Positions 30,485 through 38,901 of a DNA stretch of 64,000 nt are shown here, piece after piece; position 1 is the stretch's first letter, and the number at the start of each line of letters is the position of its first letter. The translations under genes were made by a program, and so were the position numbers. The notes under the pieces are model-generated. The model was not told the DNA's origin and did not search any database. It saw only the letters and a program-made list of their open reading frames with translations. Source of the DNA: Roseateles oligotrophus (GTDB lineage: Bacteria > Pseudomonadota > Gammaproteobacteria > Burkholderiales > Burkholderiaceae_C); contig NZ_JACHLP010000004.1 in NCBI RefSeq assembly GCF_014204525.1, positions 1 to 64,000 on the forward strand, read 5' to 3'.

Positions 30485-30570
30485 AAGCGAGATTGTGCGG
30501 GGCAATTTCACGCGCCTTTCTACGCGCCGGCGCGCTTGCAGCTTTTTGCGCAAGCTGGGGGCCGTGCTGT

Positions 30571-30620
30571 TTGACAGCGCTTGGGCCCTTGCATACATTA
30601 CTGACCCATTAGTCAATAAC
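30571..30620 (+). promoter_or_regulatory. RND pump promoter with overlapping inverted-repeat operator
   Basis: A -35 box TTGACA (30571-30576), a 17-base spacer and a -10 box TACATT (30594-30599) form a near-ideal sigma-70 promoter. An inverted repeat covers the -10 and start: ATTACTGAC (30597-30605), 6 bases, GTCAATAAC (30612-30620), 7 of 9 positions matching. This is the usual place and size for a TetR-type repressor site of an efflux operon. The repressor gene is not in the window. Confidence 0.6.
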
Positions 30621-30692
30621 GTTTTTGCCCCGCTGCGAGGCCCTGGATGGCGGCTTGCGCGGGGGTTGGGAACGCAAAACTTGAGGTTGTCC

Positions 30693-31820
30693 ATGCCCCT
30701 TCAGTCTCCAAAGGCCTTGCTGCTGACTCCTATGCTTTTATTGCTGGCGCTATTGAGCGCTTGCGGCAAGCCGGACAGCCTCCCTGAACCCGAACGCGCC
30801 GTGCGCACCCTGGTCTTGCAGGCGGACTCCGCGGGCATGAGCTATGAGTACGCTGCCGAGATCCGCGCCCGCAGCGAATCGCGCCTGTCCTTCCGGGTGG
30901 GGGGCAAGATCTTGGCGCGCAAGGTGAATTTGGGCGATGTGGTCAAGCCCGGCCAGCTGCTGGCTCAGCTGGATCCGCAAGACCTGCTGCTGGCGCGCAC
31001 GGCGGCCGATGCGGCGGTGTCGGCCGCGCGTACCAATCGCGATCAGGCTGCCGCTGATTACAAGCGTTATATCGATCTGGAGAAGCAGGGCTTCATCAGC
31101 GCGGCCGAGTTGGAGCGGCGCAGCTCGGTCTTCAAGGCCGCGCAATCGCAGCTCGACCAGGCCAAGGCCCAGGGCAGCGCCCAGGACAATCAGACCGGCT
31201 ACGCCCAGCTGATTGCCGATGTGGCGGGCGTGGTGACCGGCGTGGATGCCGAGCCCGGCATGGTGGTGGCGGCCGGCACGCCAGTGCTGCGCATTGCCCA
31301 GGACGGGCCACGCGATGTGCTGTTCTCGGTGCCCGAAGATCAGGTTGCCATGTTCCGCCAGGTGGCCAGCCGGCCCGGCGCCCTGAAGTTCAAGCTCTGG
31401 GGGCCTGGCCAGTCGACCAGCGATGCGGTCTTGCGCGAGGTCTCAGCCGCGGCCGACCCGGTGACCCGCACCTTTTTGATCAAGGCCGATGTGGGACGGG
31501 TTGAGACCCGCCTGGGCCAGACGGCCGTCGTCAGCCTGCAGCCACCGCGCACCGAGCAAGTCATCAAGCTGCCGCTGACGGCCTTGTTGCAGGAGCAGGG
31601 CAAGAGCTCGGTCTGGCTGCTGGACCCGGCCAGCATGAGCCTGAAGGCGCAGCCGGTGAAGATCGCCGGGGCGGAGGGCAATGAGGTGGTGATTGCCGCG
31701 GGCCTGCAAGCGGGCCAGGAGGTGGTGGTGGCCGGCGTGCATGTGCTCAAGGCGGGCCAGAAGGTGCAGCGCTACCAGTCGCCGGCTTTGGCGACGCAGC
31801 CGGCCTCGGCCGCGCGTTGA
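30693..31820 (+). CDS. RND efflux periplasmic adaptor (membrane fusion) lipoprotein
   Basis: This 375-residue protein has a signal peptide with lipobox LSAC near residue 23, so it is likely anchored in the inner membrane. The core follows the adaptor pattern: barrel-sandwich half (RLSFRVGGKILARKVNLGDVVKPGQLLAQLD), helical hairpin (about 95-145), second lipoyl half (VAGVVTGVDAEPGMVVAAGTPVLRIAQ), then beta-barrel and membrane-proximal parts. It connects the inner-membrane pump to an outer-membrane channel. A TTGAGG site lies before the ATG. The permease gene follows 13 bases later. Confidence 0.92.
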   Translation: MPLQSPKALLLTPMLLLLALLSACGKPDSLPEPERAVRTLVLQADSAGMSYEYAAEIRARSESRLSFRVGGKILARKVNLGDVVKPGQLLAQLDPQDLLLARTAADAAVSAARTNRDQAAADYKRYIDLEKQGFISAAELERRSSVFKAAQSQLDQAKAQGSAQDNQTGYAQLIADVAGVVTGVDAEPGMVVAAGTPVLRIAQDGPRDVLFSVPEDQVAMFRQVASRPGALKFKLWGPGQSTSDAVLREVSAAADPVTRTFLIKADVGRVETRLGQTAVVSLQPPRTEQVIKLPLTALLQEQGKSSVWLLDPASMSLKAQPVKIAGAEGNEVVIAAGLQAGQEVVVAGVHVLKAGQKVQRYQSPALATQPASAAR

Positions 31821-31833
31821 GGCGGGAGTTTTG

Positions 31834-34800
31834 ATGAGTCATCAAGATCAAGCCTCGGTGAGTTCGGGCAGCGGCGGCCCTCGCAATTTCAATATCTCAC
31901 GCTGGGCGCTGGAGCACCCGGCGCTGACGCGTTACCTGATGGTGGTGCTGATGCTGATGGGCTTTGCGGCCTACTTCCAGCTCGGCCAGGACGAGGACCC
32001 ACCCTTCACCTTCCGCCTGATGGTGGTGCAGGCCTTCTGGCCCGGCGCCACGGCCCAGCAGGTGGCCGAGCAGGTGACGGACAAGATCGAGAAGACCTTG
32101 CAGGAGGTGCCTTACTCCGACCGCGTGCGCAGCTACACCAAGCCGGGTGAGTCCCTGACCATTTTCATGCTGAAGGAAAACACGCCGGCCAAGGAGGTCA
32201 GCGAGGTCTGGTACCAGGTGCGCAAACGGGTGGGCGATATGGCGCGCACCTTGCCGCAAGGCGTGATCGGGCCGGTCTTCAACGATCAGTTCGGCGATGT
32301 CTATGGCTCCATCTTCGCGCTCTCGGCCGACGGCTTCTCGCGCGAGGAACTGCGCGAGCAGTCGGAGCGGGTGCGTTCGGCCCTGCTGAAGGTGCGCGAC
32401 GTCGCCAAGGTGGAGTCCTTTGGCGTGCAGCCCGAGAAGGTCTTTGTCGAGATCTCGCAAAAGCGCCTGGCCAATCTGGGTCTGGACGTCAACCAGGTGA
32501 TCGCCCAGTTGGGTGCACAGAACGCGGTGGAGAGCGCCGGGGTTTTGAATGCGGGCGGCGGCAATCTGCAGGTGCGGGTGCAGGGCCAGTTCAATTCGGT
32601 GCAGGCGCTCAAGGACTTTCCGATCCGCGCGCTCAACCCGGCCAGCGGCCAGGCCAGCTCGCTGCGCCTGGGGGATATTGCCGAGATCAAGCGCGACTAT
32701 GTGGACCCGCCCGCTGTGATGGTGCGCCACCAGGGCAAGGATGTGATCGCCCTGGGCATCTCCATGGCCAAGGGCGGCGACATCGTCGCCATGGGCAAGG
32801 CCTTGCAGGGGGCGGTCGTCGATATCCGTAAAAACCTGCCCGCCGGCATCGAGCTGGAGCAGATCCAGGACCAGCCCCAGGCGGTGACCCGCTCGGTGAA
32901 TGAGTTCGTCAAGGTCTTGATCGAGGCGGTGGTGATCGTGCTGGCCGTCAGTTTCATCTCCCTGGGCCTGCACACCAAGCCCTTGCGGGTCGACATCTGG
33001 CCTGGCCTGGTCGTGGCCATCACCATCCCGCTGGTGCTGGCGATTACGTTTGTGACCATGTTTTACTGGGGCGTGGGCCTGCACAAGATCTCGCTGGGCT
33101 CGCTCATCATCGCCCTGGGTCTGTTGGTGGACGACGCCATCATTGCGGTGGAGATGATGGTGCGCAAGCTGGAGGAGGGCTACGACAAGATGACCGCCGC
33201 CACCTTCGCCTACGACGCCACGGCCATGCCCATGCTGACCGGCACCTTGATCACCGCCGTGGGCTTTCTGCCCATAGGCATGGCCAAGTCCAGCACCGGT
33301 GAATACACCTTCGCCATCTTCGCGGTGACGGCCGCGGCGCTGGTGATCAGTTGGCTGGTGTCGGTCTACTTCGTGCCCTATCTGGGCGCCTTGCTGCTCA
33401 AGACCCATCGCTCCAACGAGGGCGGCGAAGCGCATGAGCTGTTTGACACTCCCTTCTACAACCGCTTCCGCGACCTGGTGCGTTGGTGCGTGCTCAATCG
33501 CTGGAAGACGATAGGCATGACGCTGCTGGTGTTTGCGCTCGGTTTGGGCGGCATGGGCCGGGTGCAGCAGCAGTTCTTCCCCGACTCCAGCCGGCCGGAG
33601 ATCCTGGTCGATCTGTGGCTGCCCGAGGGCTCCACCATCCAGCAAAGCCAGGCCGTGGCCAAGCGTTTCGAGGCCCGCATGATGCAGGAGCAGGGCGTGG
33701 CCACGGTCAGCACCTGGATAGGTTCGGGCGTGCCGCGCTTCTATCTGCCGCTGGACGTGGTCTTCCCCCAGCCCAGCGTCAGCCAGGCCATCGTGCTGCC
33801 CAAGGATCTGCATGAGCGCGAGGCCTTGCGCAAGCGCCTGCCGGCCCTGATGGCGGCGGAGTTCCCCGAGGTGCGCACCCGCATCAAGCTGCTGCCCAAT
33901 GGCCCGCCGGTGCAGTACCCGGTGCAGTTCCGGGTGGCGGGTGAGAATGTGGAGGAGGTGCGGCGCTGGGGCGACCAGGCCAAGGCCATCCTGGCGGCCA
34001 ACCCCCATATGCGCGGGGTCAATGACAACTGGAACGAGTCCATCAAGGTCTTGAAGCTGGAGATCGACCAGGACAAGGCGCGCGCCCTGGGTGTCAGCAG
34101 CCAGGCCCTGGCGCAGACCTCGCGCACCCTGCTGTCGGGCAATACCATCGGTCAGTACCGCGAGGGCGACAAGCTGATCGACATCGTCTTGCGCCAGCCC
34201 CTGGACGAGCGCAATGCCATCACCGATATCGGCAACTCCTATGTGGCCACGGCCAGCGGTCGTGCCATTCCGCTGACCCAGATCGCCAAAGTGGGCTTTG
34301 CCTGGGAGCCCGGCGTGCTGTGGCGCGAGGGGCGCAATTACGCGGTGACGGTGCAGGGCGATGTGAGCGAGGGCCTGCAAGGGGCCACGGTGACCGCCGA
34401 GGTCTGGCCGCAGATGCAGGCCTTGCAGGCCAAGATGCCGCCGGGCTACACCATCTCGGTGGCTGGCGCGGTGGAGGAGAGCAGCAAGGGCCAGGGCTCG
34501 ATCGCCGCCGGCGTGCCCATCATGCTCTTCATCACCTTCACCCTGCTGATGCTGCAGTTGCAGAGCTTCTCGCGCTCCATGCTGGTCTTCCTGACCGGGC
34601 CGCTGGGCATCGCCGGCGTGGCGGGTGCTTTGCTGATCTCGGGCAAGCCTTTTGGCTTTGTGGCCCTGCTGGGCGTGATCGCCTTGATGGGCATGATCAT
34701 GCGTAATTCGGTGATCCTGATCGACCAGATCGAGCAGGACAGGGCCAAGGGCGTGCCGGACTGGCAGGCGGTGGTGGAGTCGGCCGTGCGGCGCTTCCGC

Positions 34801-34977
34801 CCCATCGTGCTGACGGCCGCTGCCGCGGTGCTGGCCATGGTGCCCTTGTCGCGCAGCGTGTTCTGGGGGCCGATGGCCGTGGCCATCATGGGCGGCCTGA
34901 TCGTGGCCACCGCGCTGACGCTGCTGGCGCTGCCGGCCATGTATGCCGCCTGGTTCCGCATCAAGAGGCCGGATTGA
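31834..34977 (+). CDS. RND efflux inner-membrane permease
   Basis: This 1047-residue HAE1-type pump has a first membrane segment near 33-52, large periplasmic loops, and the central helix bundle with the proton-relay Asp pair in LLVDDAIIAVEMM near 435. The protein duplicates the same pattern in its second half (GMIMRNSVILIDQIEQD). The substrate cannot be predicted. A GGGAG site precedes the ATG. No outer-membrane factor gene follows, so it must share a TolC-like channel encoded elsewhere. Confidence 0.94.
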   Translation: MSHQDQASVSSGSGGPRNFNISRWALEHPALTRYLMVVLMLMGFAAYFQLGQDEDPPFTFRLMVVQAFWPGATAQQVAEQVTDKIEKTLQEVPYSDRVRSYTKPGESLTIFMLKENTPAKEVSEVWYQVRKRVGDMARTLPQGVIGPVFNDQFGDVYGSIFALSADGFSREELREQSERVRSALLKVRDVAKVESFGVQPEKVFVEISQKRLANLGLDVNQVIAQLGAQNAVESAGVLNAGGGNLQVRVQGQFNSVQALKDFPIRALNPASGQASSLRLGDIAEIKRDYVDPPAVMVRHQGKDVIALGISMAKGGDIVAMGKALQGAVVDIRKNLPAGIELEQIQDQPQAVTRSVNEFVKVLIEAVVIVLAVSFISLGLHTKPLRVDIWPGLVVAITIPLVLAITFVTMFYWGVGLHKISLGSLIIALGLLVDDAIIAVEMMVRKLEEGYDKMTAATFAYDATAMPMLTGTLITAVGFLPIGMAKSSTGEYTFAIFAVTAAALVISWLVSVYFVPYLGALLLKTHRSNEGGEAHELFDTPFYNRFRDLVRWCVLNRWKTIGMTLLVFALGLGGMGRVQQQFFPDSSRPEILVDLWLPEGSTIQQSQAVAKRFEARMMQEQGVATVSTWIGSGVPRFYLPLDVVFPQPSVSQAIVLPKDLHEREALRKRLPALMAAEFPEVRTRIKLLPNGPPVQYPVQFRVAGENVEEVRRWGDQAKAILAANPHMRGVNDNWNESIKVLKLEIDQDKARALGVSSQALAQTSRTLLSGNTIGQYREGDKLIDIVLRQPLDERNAITDIGNSYVATASGRAIPLTQIAKVGFAWEPGVLWREGRNYAVTVQGDVSEGLQGATVTAEVWPQMQALQAKMPPGYTISVAGAVEESSKGQGSIAAGVPIMLFITFTLLMLQLQSFSRSMLVFLTGPLGIAGVAGALLISGKPFGFVALLGVIALMGMIMRNSVILIDQIEQDRAKGVPDWQAVVESAVRRFRPIVLTAAAAVLAMVPLSRSVFWGPMAVAIMGGLIVATALTLLALPAMYAAWFRIKRPD

Positions 34978-35218
34978 GGGCCGCGCCCAGCAGCACTTCC
35001 CCTGTTTTTTCTCGGCACGCCGGGCCTGGATTCAGGCCTGTCGAGTGCATTTCCTGCTCCGGGTTTTCCTGGGTCGCGAAAATCGCTCTCGCAAATGGCT
35101 ACAATCCACGGTTTGCCGAATTGCCGCAGTCTTGCTGAGCGGTCGGTCACCGGGTTTGCTTGAGCTTTTGCCTCGCAAACTCATGGTGCCCAACGTCAAG
35201 CGAGTCTGAAATCCTCTA

Positions 35219-35305
35219 GCGCGGGTGGCGAAATTGGTAGACGCACCAGGTTTAGGTCCTGACGCCTTCACCGGCGTGCCGGTTCGAGTCCGGCCCCGCG
35301 CACCA
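35219..35305 (+). tRNA. leuX: tRNA-Leu, anticodon UAG
   Basis: This 87-base type II tRNA has acceptor arms GCGCGGG / CCCGCGC with encoded CCA, D-loop AAATTGGTAGAC, anticodon loop TTTAGGT (TAG), a long variable arm, and T-loop GGTTCGAGTCC. It decodes CUA (and other CUN), so it should be the tRNA that reads the three CTA codons of the leuA leader. It lies 23 bases before tig and is probably on the same transcript. The symbol is nominal. Confidence 0.95.
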
Positions 35306-35328
35306 GATAACTTTGTATTGAGTCAACT

Positions 35329-36645
35329 ATGGCTGTCACCGTCGAAACCCTCGAAAAGCTCGAACGCCGCATCACGCTCACGCTGGCGGCTGCTGACATC
35401 AACAGCGAAGTGGAACTTCGTCTGAAGAAGCTCGCCCGCACCGTCAAGGCCGATGGCTTCCGCCCCGGCAAGGTGCCGATGAGCGTGGTCACCCAGCGTT
35501 ACGGCTACTCCGTCCAGTACGAAGTCATGAACGACAAGCTGGGCGAGGCCTTCTCGGCCGCCGCCAACGAAGCGCAGCTGCGCGTCGCCGGTGCTCCCAA
35601 GATCGCCCAGAAGGACGAGTCGCCCGAAGGCCAGATGGCTTTCGACGCCACCTTCGAGGTCTATCCCGAAGTCAAGATCGGTGACCTGGCCGCTGCGGAC
35701 GTCGAGCGCGTCGTCAGCGAGGTGACCGAGGAAGCGATCGACAAGACCGTCGACATCCTACGCAAGCAGCGCCGCAGCTTCGCTCAGCGCGCTGCCGCCG
35801 ATGTGGCGGGCGAGGGTGATCGCGTCAGCATCGACTTCGAAGGCAAGCTGGACGGCGAGCCCTTCGCCGGCGGCAAGGCCGAGGGTTTCCAATTCATCAT
35901 CGGCGAAGGCCAGATGCTGGAAGCCTTTGAGAAGGCCGTGCGCGGCATGAAGGCGGGCGACTCCAAGACCTTCCCCCTGGCCTTCCCCGAGGACTACCAT
36001 GGCAAGGACGTGGCCGGCAAGGAAGCCGACTTCCTGGTGACGGTCAAGAAGATCGAAACCCAGCACCTGCCCGAAGTGAACGAGGCGTTTGCCAAGTCCC
36101 TGGGCATCGCCGACGCCAGCGTCGAAGGCCTGCGCGCCGACATCAAGAAGAACCTGGAGCGCGAAGTCAAGTTCCGCGTGCTGGCTCGCAACAAGGGCGC
36201 CGTGATGGACGCTCTGGTGGCCGCCGCCGAACTCGACGTGCCCAATGCCCTGATCGCCGGCGAGACCGAGCGCATGGTGGCCGCCGCCCGCGAAGACCTG
36301 AAGAAGCGCGGCGTGAAAGATGCCGACAAGGCGCCCATCCCCGAGGAAATCTTCCGCCCCCAAGCCGAGCGCCGCGTGCGCCTGGGCCTGGTGGTGGGCG
36401 AGCTGGTGCGTTCGAACAATCTGCAGGCCAAGCCCGAGCAGCTGCAAGCCCATATCGAAGAGCTGGCACAGAGCTACGAGAAGCCCGCCGAAGTGGTGCG
36501 CTGGTACCTGAGCGACCGCAATCGCCTGGCCGAAGTGGAAGCCGTTGTGGTTGAAAACAATGTGACCGACTTCGTGCTGGCCAAGGCCAAGATCAGCGAC
36601 AAGGCCCTGCCTTTCGACGAACTGATGGCTCAGCAAGCCAACTGA
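35329..36645 (+). CDS. tig: Trigger factor, ribosome-associated chaperone
   Basis: This 438-residue chaperone and peptidyl-prolyl isomerase has an N-terminal ribosome-binding domain with the signature [12 protein letters not shown] near 42-53, an FKBP-type isomerase domain (about 150-245, [19 protein letters not shown]), and a C-terminal helical chaperone domain. It meets nascent chains at the exit tunnel. It heads the conserved tig-clpP-clpX-lon cluster, with its own terminator before clpP. Confidence 0.97.
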   Translation: MAVTVETLEKLERRITLTLAAADINSEVELRLKKLARTVKADGFRPGKVPMSVVTQRYGYSVQYEVMNDKLGEAFSAAANEAQLRVAGAPKIAQKDESPEGQMAFDATFEVYPEVKIGDLAAADVERVVSEVTEEAIDKTVDILRKQRRSFAQRAAADVAGEGDRVSIDFEGKLDGEPFAGGKAEGFQFIIGEGQMLEAFEKAVRGMKAGDSKTFPLAFPEDYHGKDVAGKEADFLVTVKKIETQHLPEVNEAFAKSLGIADASVEGLRADIKKNLEREVKFRVLARNKGAVMDALVAAAELDVPNALIAGETERMVAAAREDLKKRGVKDADKAPIPEEIFRPQAERRVRLGLVVGELVRSNNLQAKPEQLQAHIEELAQSYEKPAEVVRWYLSDRNRLAEVEAVVVENNVTDFVLAKAKISDKALPFDELMAQQAN

Positions 36646-36669
36646 TTCGCACCCGCGTTTCAGCCGGAG

Positions 36670-36698
36670 AGCGCCGTTCCGCAAGGGCGGCGCTTTTT
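36670..36698 (+). terminator. Intrinsic terminator after tig
   Basis: A 7-bp stem (AGCGCCG / CGGCGCT) with an 11-base loop is followed by T5. It lies 25 bases past the tig stop. Confidence 0.75.
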
Positions 36699-36714
36699 GC
36701 ATTTTTGGCCTGTC

Positions 36715-36753
36715 TTGGCCGCCGCTCTTGTGGCGACATAATCAGCCCCAAAC
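36715..36753 (+). promoter_or_regulatory. clpP promoter, sigma-70 and possible overlapping sigma-32
   Basis: TTGGCC (36715-36720), a 17-base spacer and CATAAT (36738-36743) fit a vegetative promoter. Overlapping it, CTTGTGG (36727-36733), 12 bases and CCCCAAAC (36746-36753) resemble the heat-shock sigma-32 pattern CTTGAAA ... CCCCATNT. Heat induction of clpP is well known in other proteobacteria. Confidence 0.45.
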
Positions 36754-36787
36754 TCTGTATCACCAAGCTGTCTTGCAAAGGATCTTC

Positions 36788-37396
36788 ATGAGCGCGCTGG
36801 AAATCAACAATCTGGGCATGGTGCCCATCGTCATCGAACAATCGGGCCGCGGCGAGCGCGCCTACGACATCTACAGCCGCCTGCTGCGTGAGCGCATCAT
36901 CTTCTTGGTCGGCCCGGTCAATGACGCCGTGGCCAATCTGGTCGTGGCCCAGCTGCTGTTCCTGGAGAGCGAGAACCCCGACAAGGACATCTCCCTCTAC
37001 ATCAACTCGCCCGGCGGCAGCGTCTCGGCCGGCATGTCCATCTACGACACCATGCAGTTCATCAAGCCCCAGGTCTCGACCCTGTGCATGGGCATGGCCG
37101 CCAGCATGGGCGCCTTCTTGCTGGCTGCGGGCGAGAAGGGCAAGCGCTTCGCCCTGCCCAATGCCAAGGTGATGATTCACCAGCCCCTGGGCGGCACCCA
37201 GGGCCAGGCCACCGACATCGAGATCCATGCCCGCGAGATCCTGAAGACTCGCGAGCAGCTCAACCGTATCCTGGCCGAGCGTTCGGGCCAGAGCCTGGAG
37301 AAGATCCAGAACGACACCGAGCGCGACTACTACATGTCCGCGGCGGAGGCGCAGAGCTATGGTCTGATCGATGGTGTGCTCGAGAAGCGGCCTTGA
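36788..37396 (+). CDS. clpP: ATP-dependent Clp protease proteolytic subunit
   Basis: This 202-residue serine peptidase forms the double-heptamer chamber of ClpXP and ClpAP. The catalytic Ser lies in [10 protein letters not shown], the His in VMIHQPLGG, and the Asp follows in the TERDYYM region. The ATG is preceded by AAAGGATC. The N-terminal pro-region is short. clpX follows 128 bases later. Confidence 0.97.
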   Translation: MSALEINNLGMVPIVIEQSGRGERAYDIYSRLLRERIIFLVGPVNDAVANLVVAQLLFLESENPDKDISLYINSPGGSVSAGMSIYDTMQFIKPQVSTLCMGMAASMGAFLLAAGEKGKRFALPNAKVMIHQPLGGTQGQATDIEIHAREILKTREQLNRILAERSGQSLEKIQNDTERDYYMSAAEAQSYGLIDGVLEKRP

Positions 37397-37441
37397 TAGC
37401 TCAGCGTCAACGGCTTTCCCACATCCAACAGCCAGCGTAAG

Positions 37442-37468
37442 CAGGGCCTTTTCCGGACAAAGGCCCTG
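37442..37468 (+). repeat. Perfect hairpin between clpP and clpX
   Basis: A 10-bp perfect stem (CAGGGCCTTT / AAAGGCCCTG) with a 7-base loop lies in the clpP-clpX gap. No T-run follows, so it is not a standard terminator. It may be an RNA processing or stability element that lets clpP and clpX be expressed at different levels. Confidence 0.55.
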
Positions 37469-37524
37469 TCCGCGTTTGAACTATCATTCCAGCAGGCACT
37501 AACGCCTGAAAGACAAGCAGATCC

Positions 37525-38793
37525 ATGGCCGAGAAAAAAGGCAACTCCAGCGAAAAAGTCCTCTACTGCTCCTTCTGTGGCAAGAGCCAGCATGAGGTGA
37601 AGAAGTTGATTGCTGGCCCGTCGGTGTTCATCTGCGATGAATGCATCGAGCTGTGCAACGACATCGTGCGCGACGAAGTGCCGGCCGAGACCCCGGCCGC
37701 CCGCGCCAGCAAGTCGGACCTGCCCGTGCCCAGCGAGATCAAGGCCAGCCTTGATCAATACGTGATCGGGCAGGATGTGGCCAAGCGCACCCTGTCGGTG
37801 GCGGTCTACAACCACTACAAGCGTCTGCGCCATATGGCCAGCACCAAGGACACGGTGGAGCTGGCCAAGAGCAATATCTTGCTGATCGGCCCGACCGGCT
37901 CGGGCAAGACCTTGCTGGCCCAGACCCTGGCCCGCCTGCTCAACGTGCCTTTTGTGATCGCCGATGCCACCACCTTGACCGAAGCCGGTTATGTGGGTGA
38001 GGACGTCGAGAACATCATCCAGAAGCTGCTGCAGAATTGCAATTACGACGTCGAGCGGGCCCAGCGCGGCATCGTCTACATCGACGAGATCGACAAGATC
38101 TCGCGCAAGGCCGACAACCCCTCGATCACCCGTGATGTGTCGGGCGAAGGCGTGCAGCAGGCCTTGTTGAAGCTGGTGGAAGGCACGATGGCTTCCGTGC
38201 CCCCACAAGGCGGCCGCAAGCACCCTAACCAGGATTTTCTGCAGATCGATACGACCAATATCCTGTTCATCTGCGGCGGTGCCTTCGACGGCCTGGAGAA
38301 GGTGATCCAGAACCGCTCCGAGAAGACCGGCATCGGCTTCGGTGCCTCGGTCAAGAGCAAGGACGAGCGCCGCATCTCGGAAATCTTCCGCGAGGTGGAG
38401 CCGGCCGACCTGATTAAATTCGGCATTATTCCGGAGCTGGTGGGCCGCCTGCCCGTCGTCGCCACTCTGGGTGAATTGACCGAAGACGCGCTGATCCAGA
38501 TCCTCACCGAACCCAAGAACGCTCTGGTCAAGCAGTACCAGCAGCTGTTTGCCATGGACGGTGTGGAGTTGGAGATCCGCCCCTCGGCCCTGACCGCCAT
38601 CGCCAAGAAGGCTTTGGCCCGCAAGATCGGTGCGCGCGGCCTGCGCTCCATCATGGAGCTCTCGCTGATCGACACCATGTTTGAACTGCCCGCCCTGGAC
38701 GGCGTGGACAAGGTCGTACTGGACGAGCACACCATCGAAGAGAACGCCAAGCCGCTGCTGGTTTACCGCGAACAGGCGAAGGCCAGCGCTTAA
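37525..38793 (+). CDS. clpX: ATP-dependent Clp protease ATP-binding subunit ClpX
   Basis: This 422-residue AAA+ unfoldase has an N-terminal C4 zinc finger (CSFCGKS ... CDECIELC), Walker A GPTGSGKT near 123, Walker B IVYIDEID, the pore loop VGEDV region, and the ClpP-docking IGF loop (KTGIGFGAS). It selects and unfolds substrates for ClpP. The hairpin at 38809-38833 follows the stop. Confidence 0.97.
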   Translation: MAEKKGNSSEKVLYCSFCGKSQHEVKKLIAGPSVFICDECIELCNDIVRDEVPAETPAARASKSDLPVPSEIKASLDQYVIGQDVAKRTLSVAVYNHYKRLRHMASTKDTVELAKSNILLIGPTGSGKTLLAQTLARLLNVPFVIADATTLTEAGYVGEDVENIIQKLLQNCNYDVERAQRGIVYIDEIDKISRKADNPSITRDVSGEGVQQALLKLVEGTMASVPPQGGRKHPNQDFLQIDTTNILFICGGAFDGLEKVIQNRSEKTGIGFGASVKSKDERRISEIFREVEPADLIKFGIIPELVGRLPVVATLGELTEDALIQILTEPKNALVKQYQQLFAMDGVELEIRPSALTAIAKKALARKIGARGLRSIMELSLIDTMFELPALDGVDKVVLDEHTIEENAKPLLVYREQAKASA

Positions 38794-38808
38794 TCACCCT
38801 GACCGAAA

Positions 38809-38833
38809 AGCAGCGGCTGAATCGGCCGCTGCT
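38809..38833 (+). terminator. Hairpin after clpX, possible terminator
   Basis: A 9-bp perfect stem (AGCAGCGGC / GCCGCTGCT) with a 7-base loop lies 16 bases past clpX. It lacks a T-run, so termination would be partial and some transcripts could run into lon. Confidence 0.5.
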
Positions 38834-38849
38834 AAAGCAAATTCGGCGT

Positions 38850-38887
38850 CTTGCAATTGCCCGCTCAGACCGCATTTGAGGTCTGAG
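38850..38887 (+). promoter_or_regulatory. Possible lon heat-shock promoter and leader palindrome
   Basis: CTTGCAA (38850-38856), 14 bases and CGCATTTG (38871-38878) resemble a sigma-32 promoter. Overlapping the -10, CTCAGACC (38864-38871), 8 bases and GGTCTGAG (38880-38887) form a perfect 8-bp inverted repeat ending 14 bases before the lon ATG. It could be an operator or a leader hairpin next to the ribosome site GAGAGG. Confidence 0.4.
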
Positions 38888-38901
38888 AAAGAGAGGTTTT
38901 C

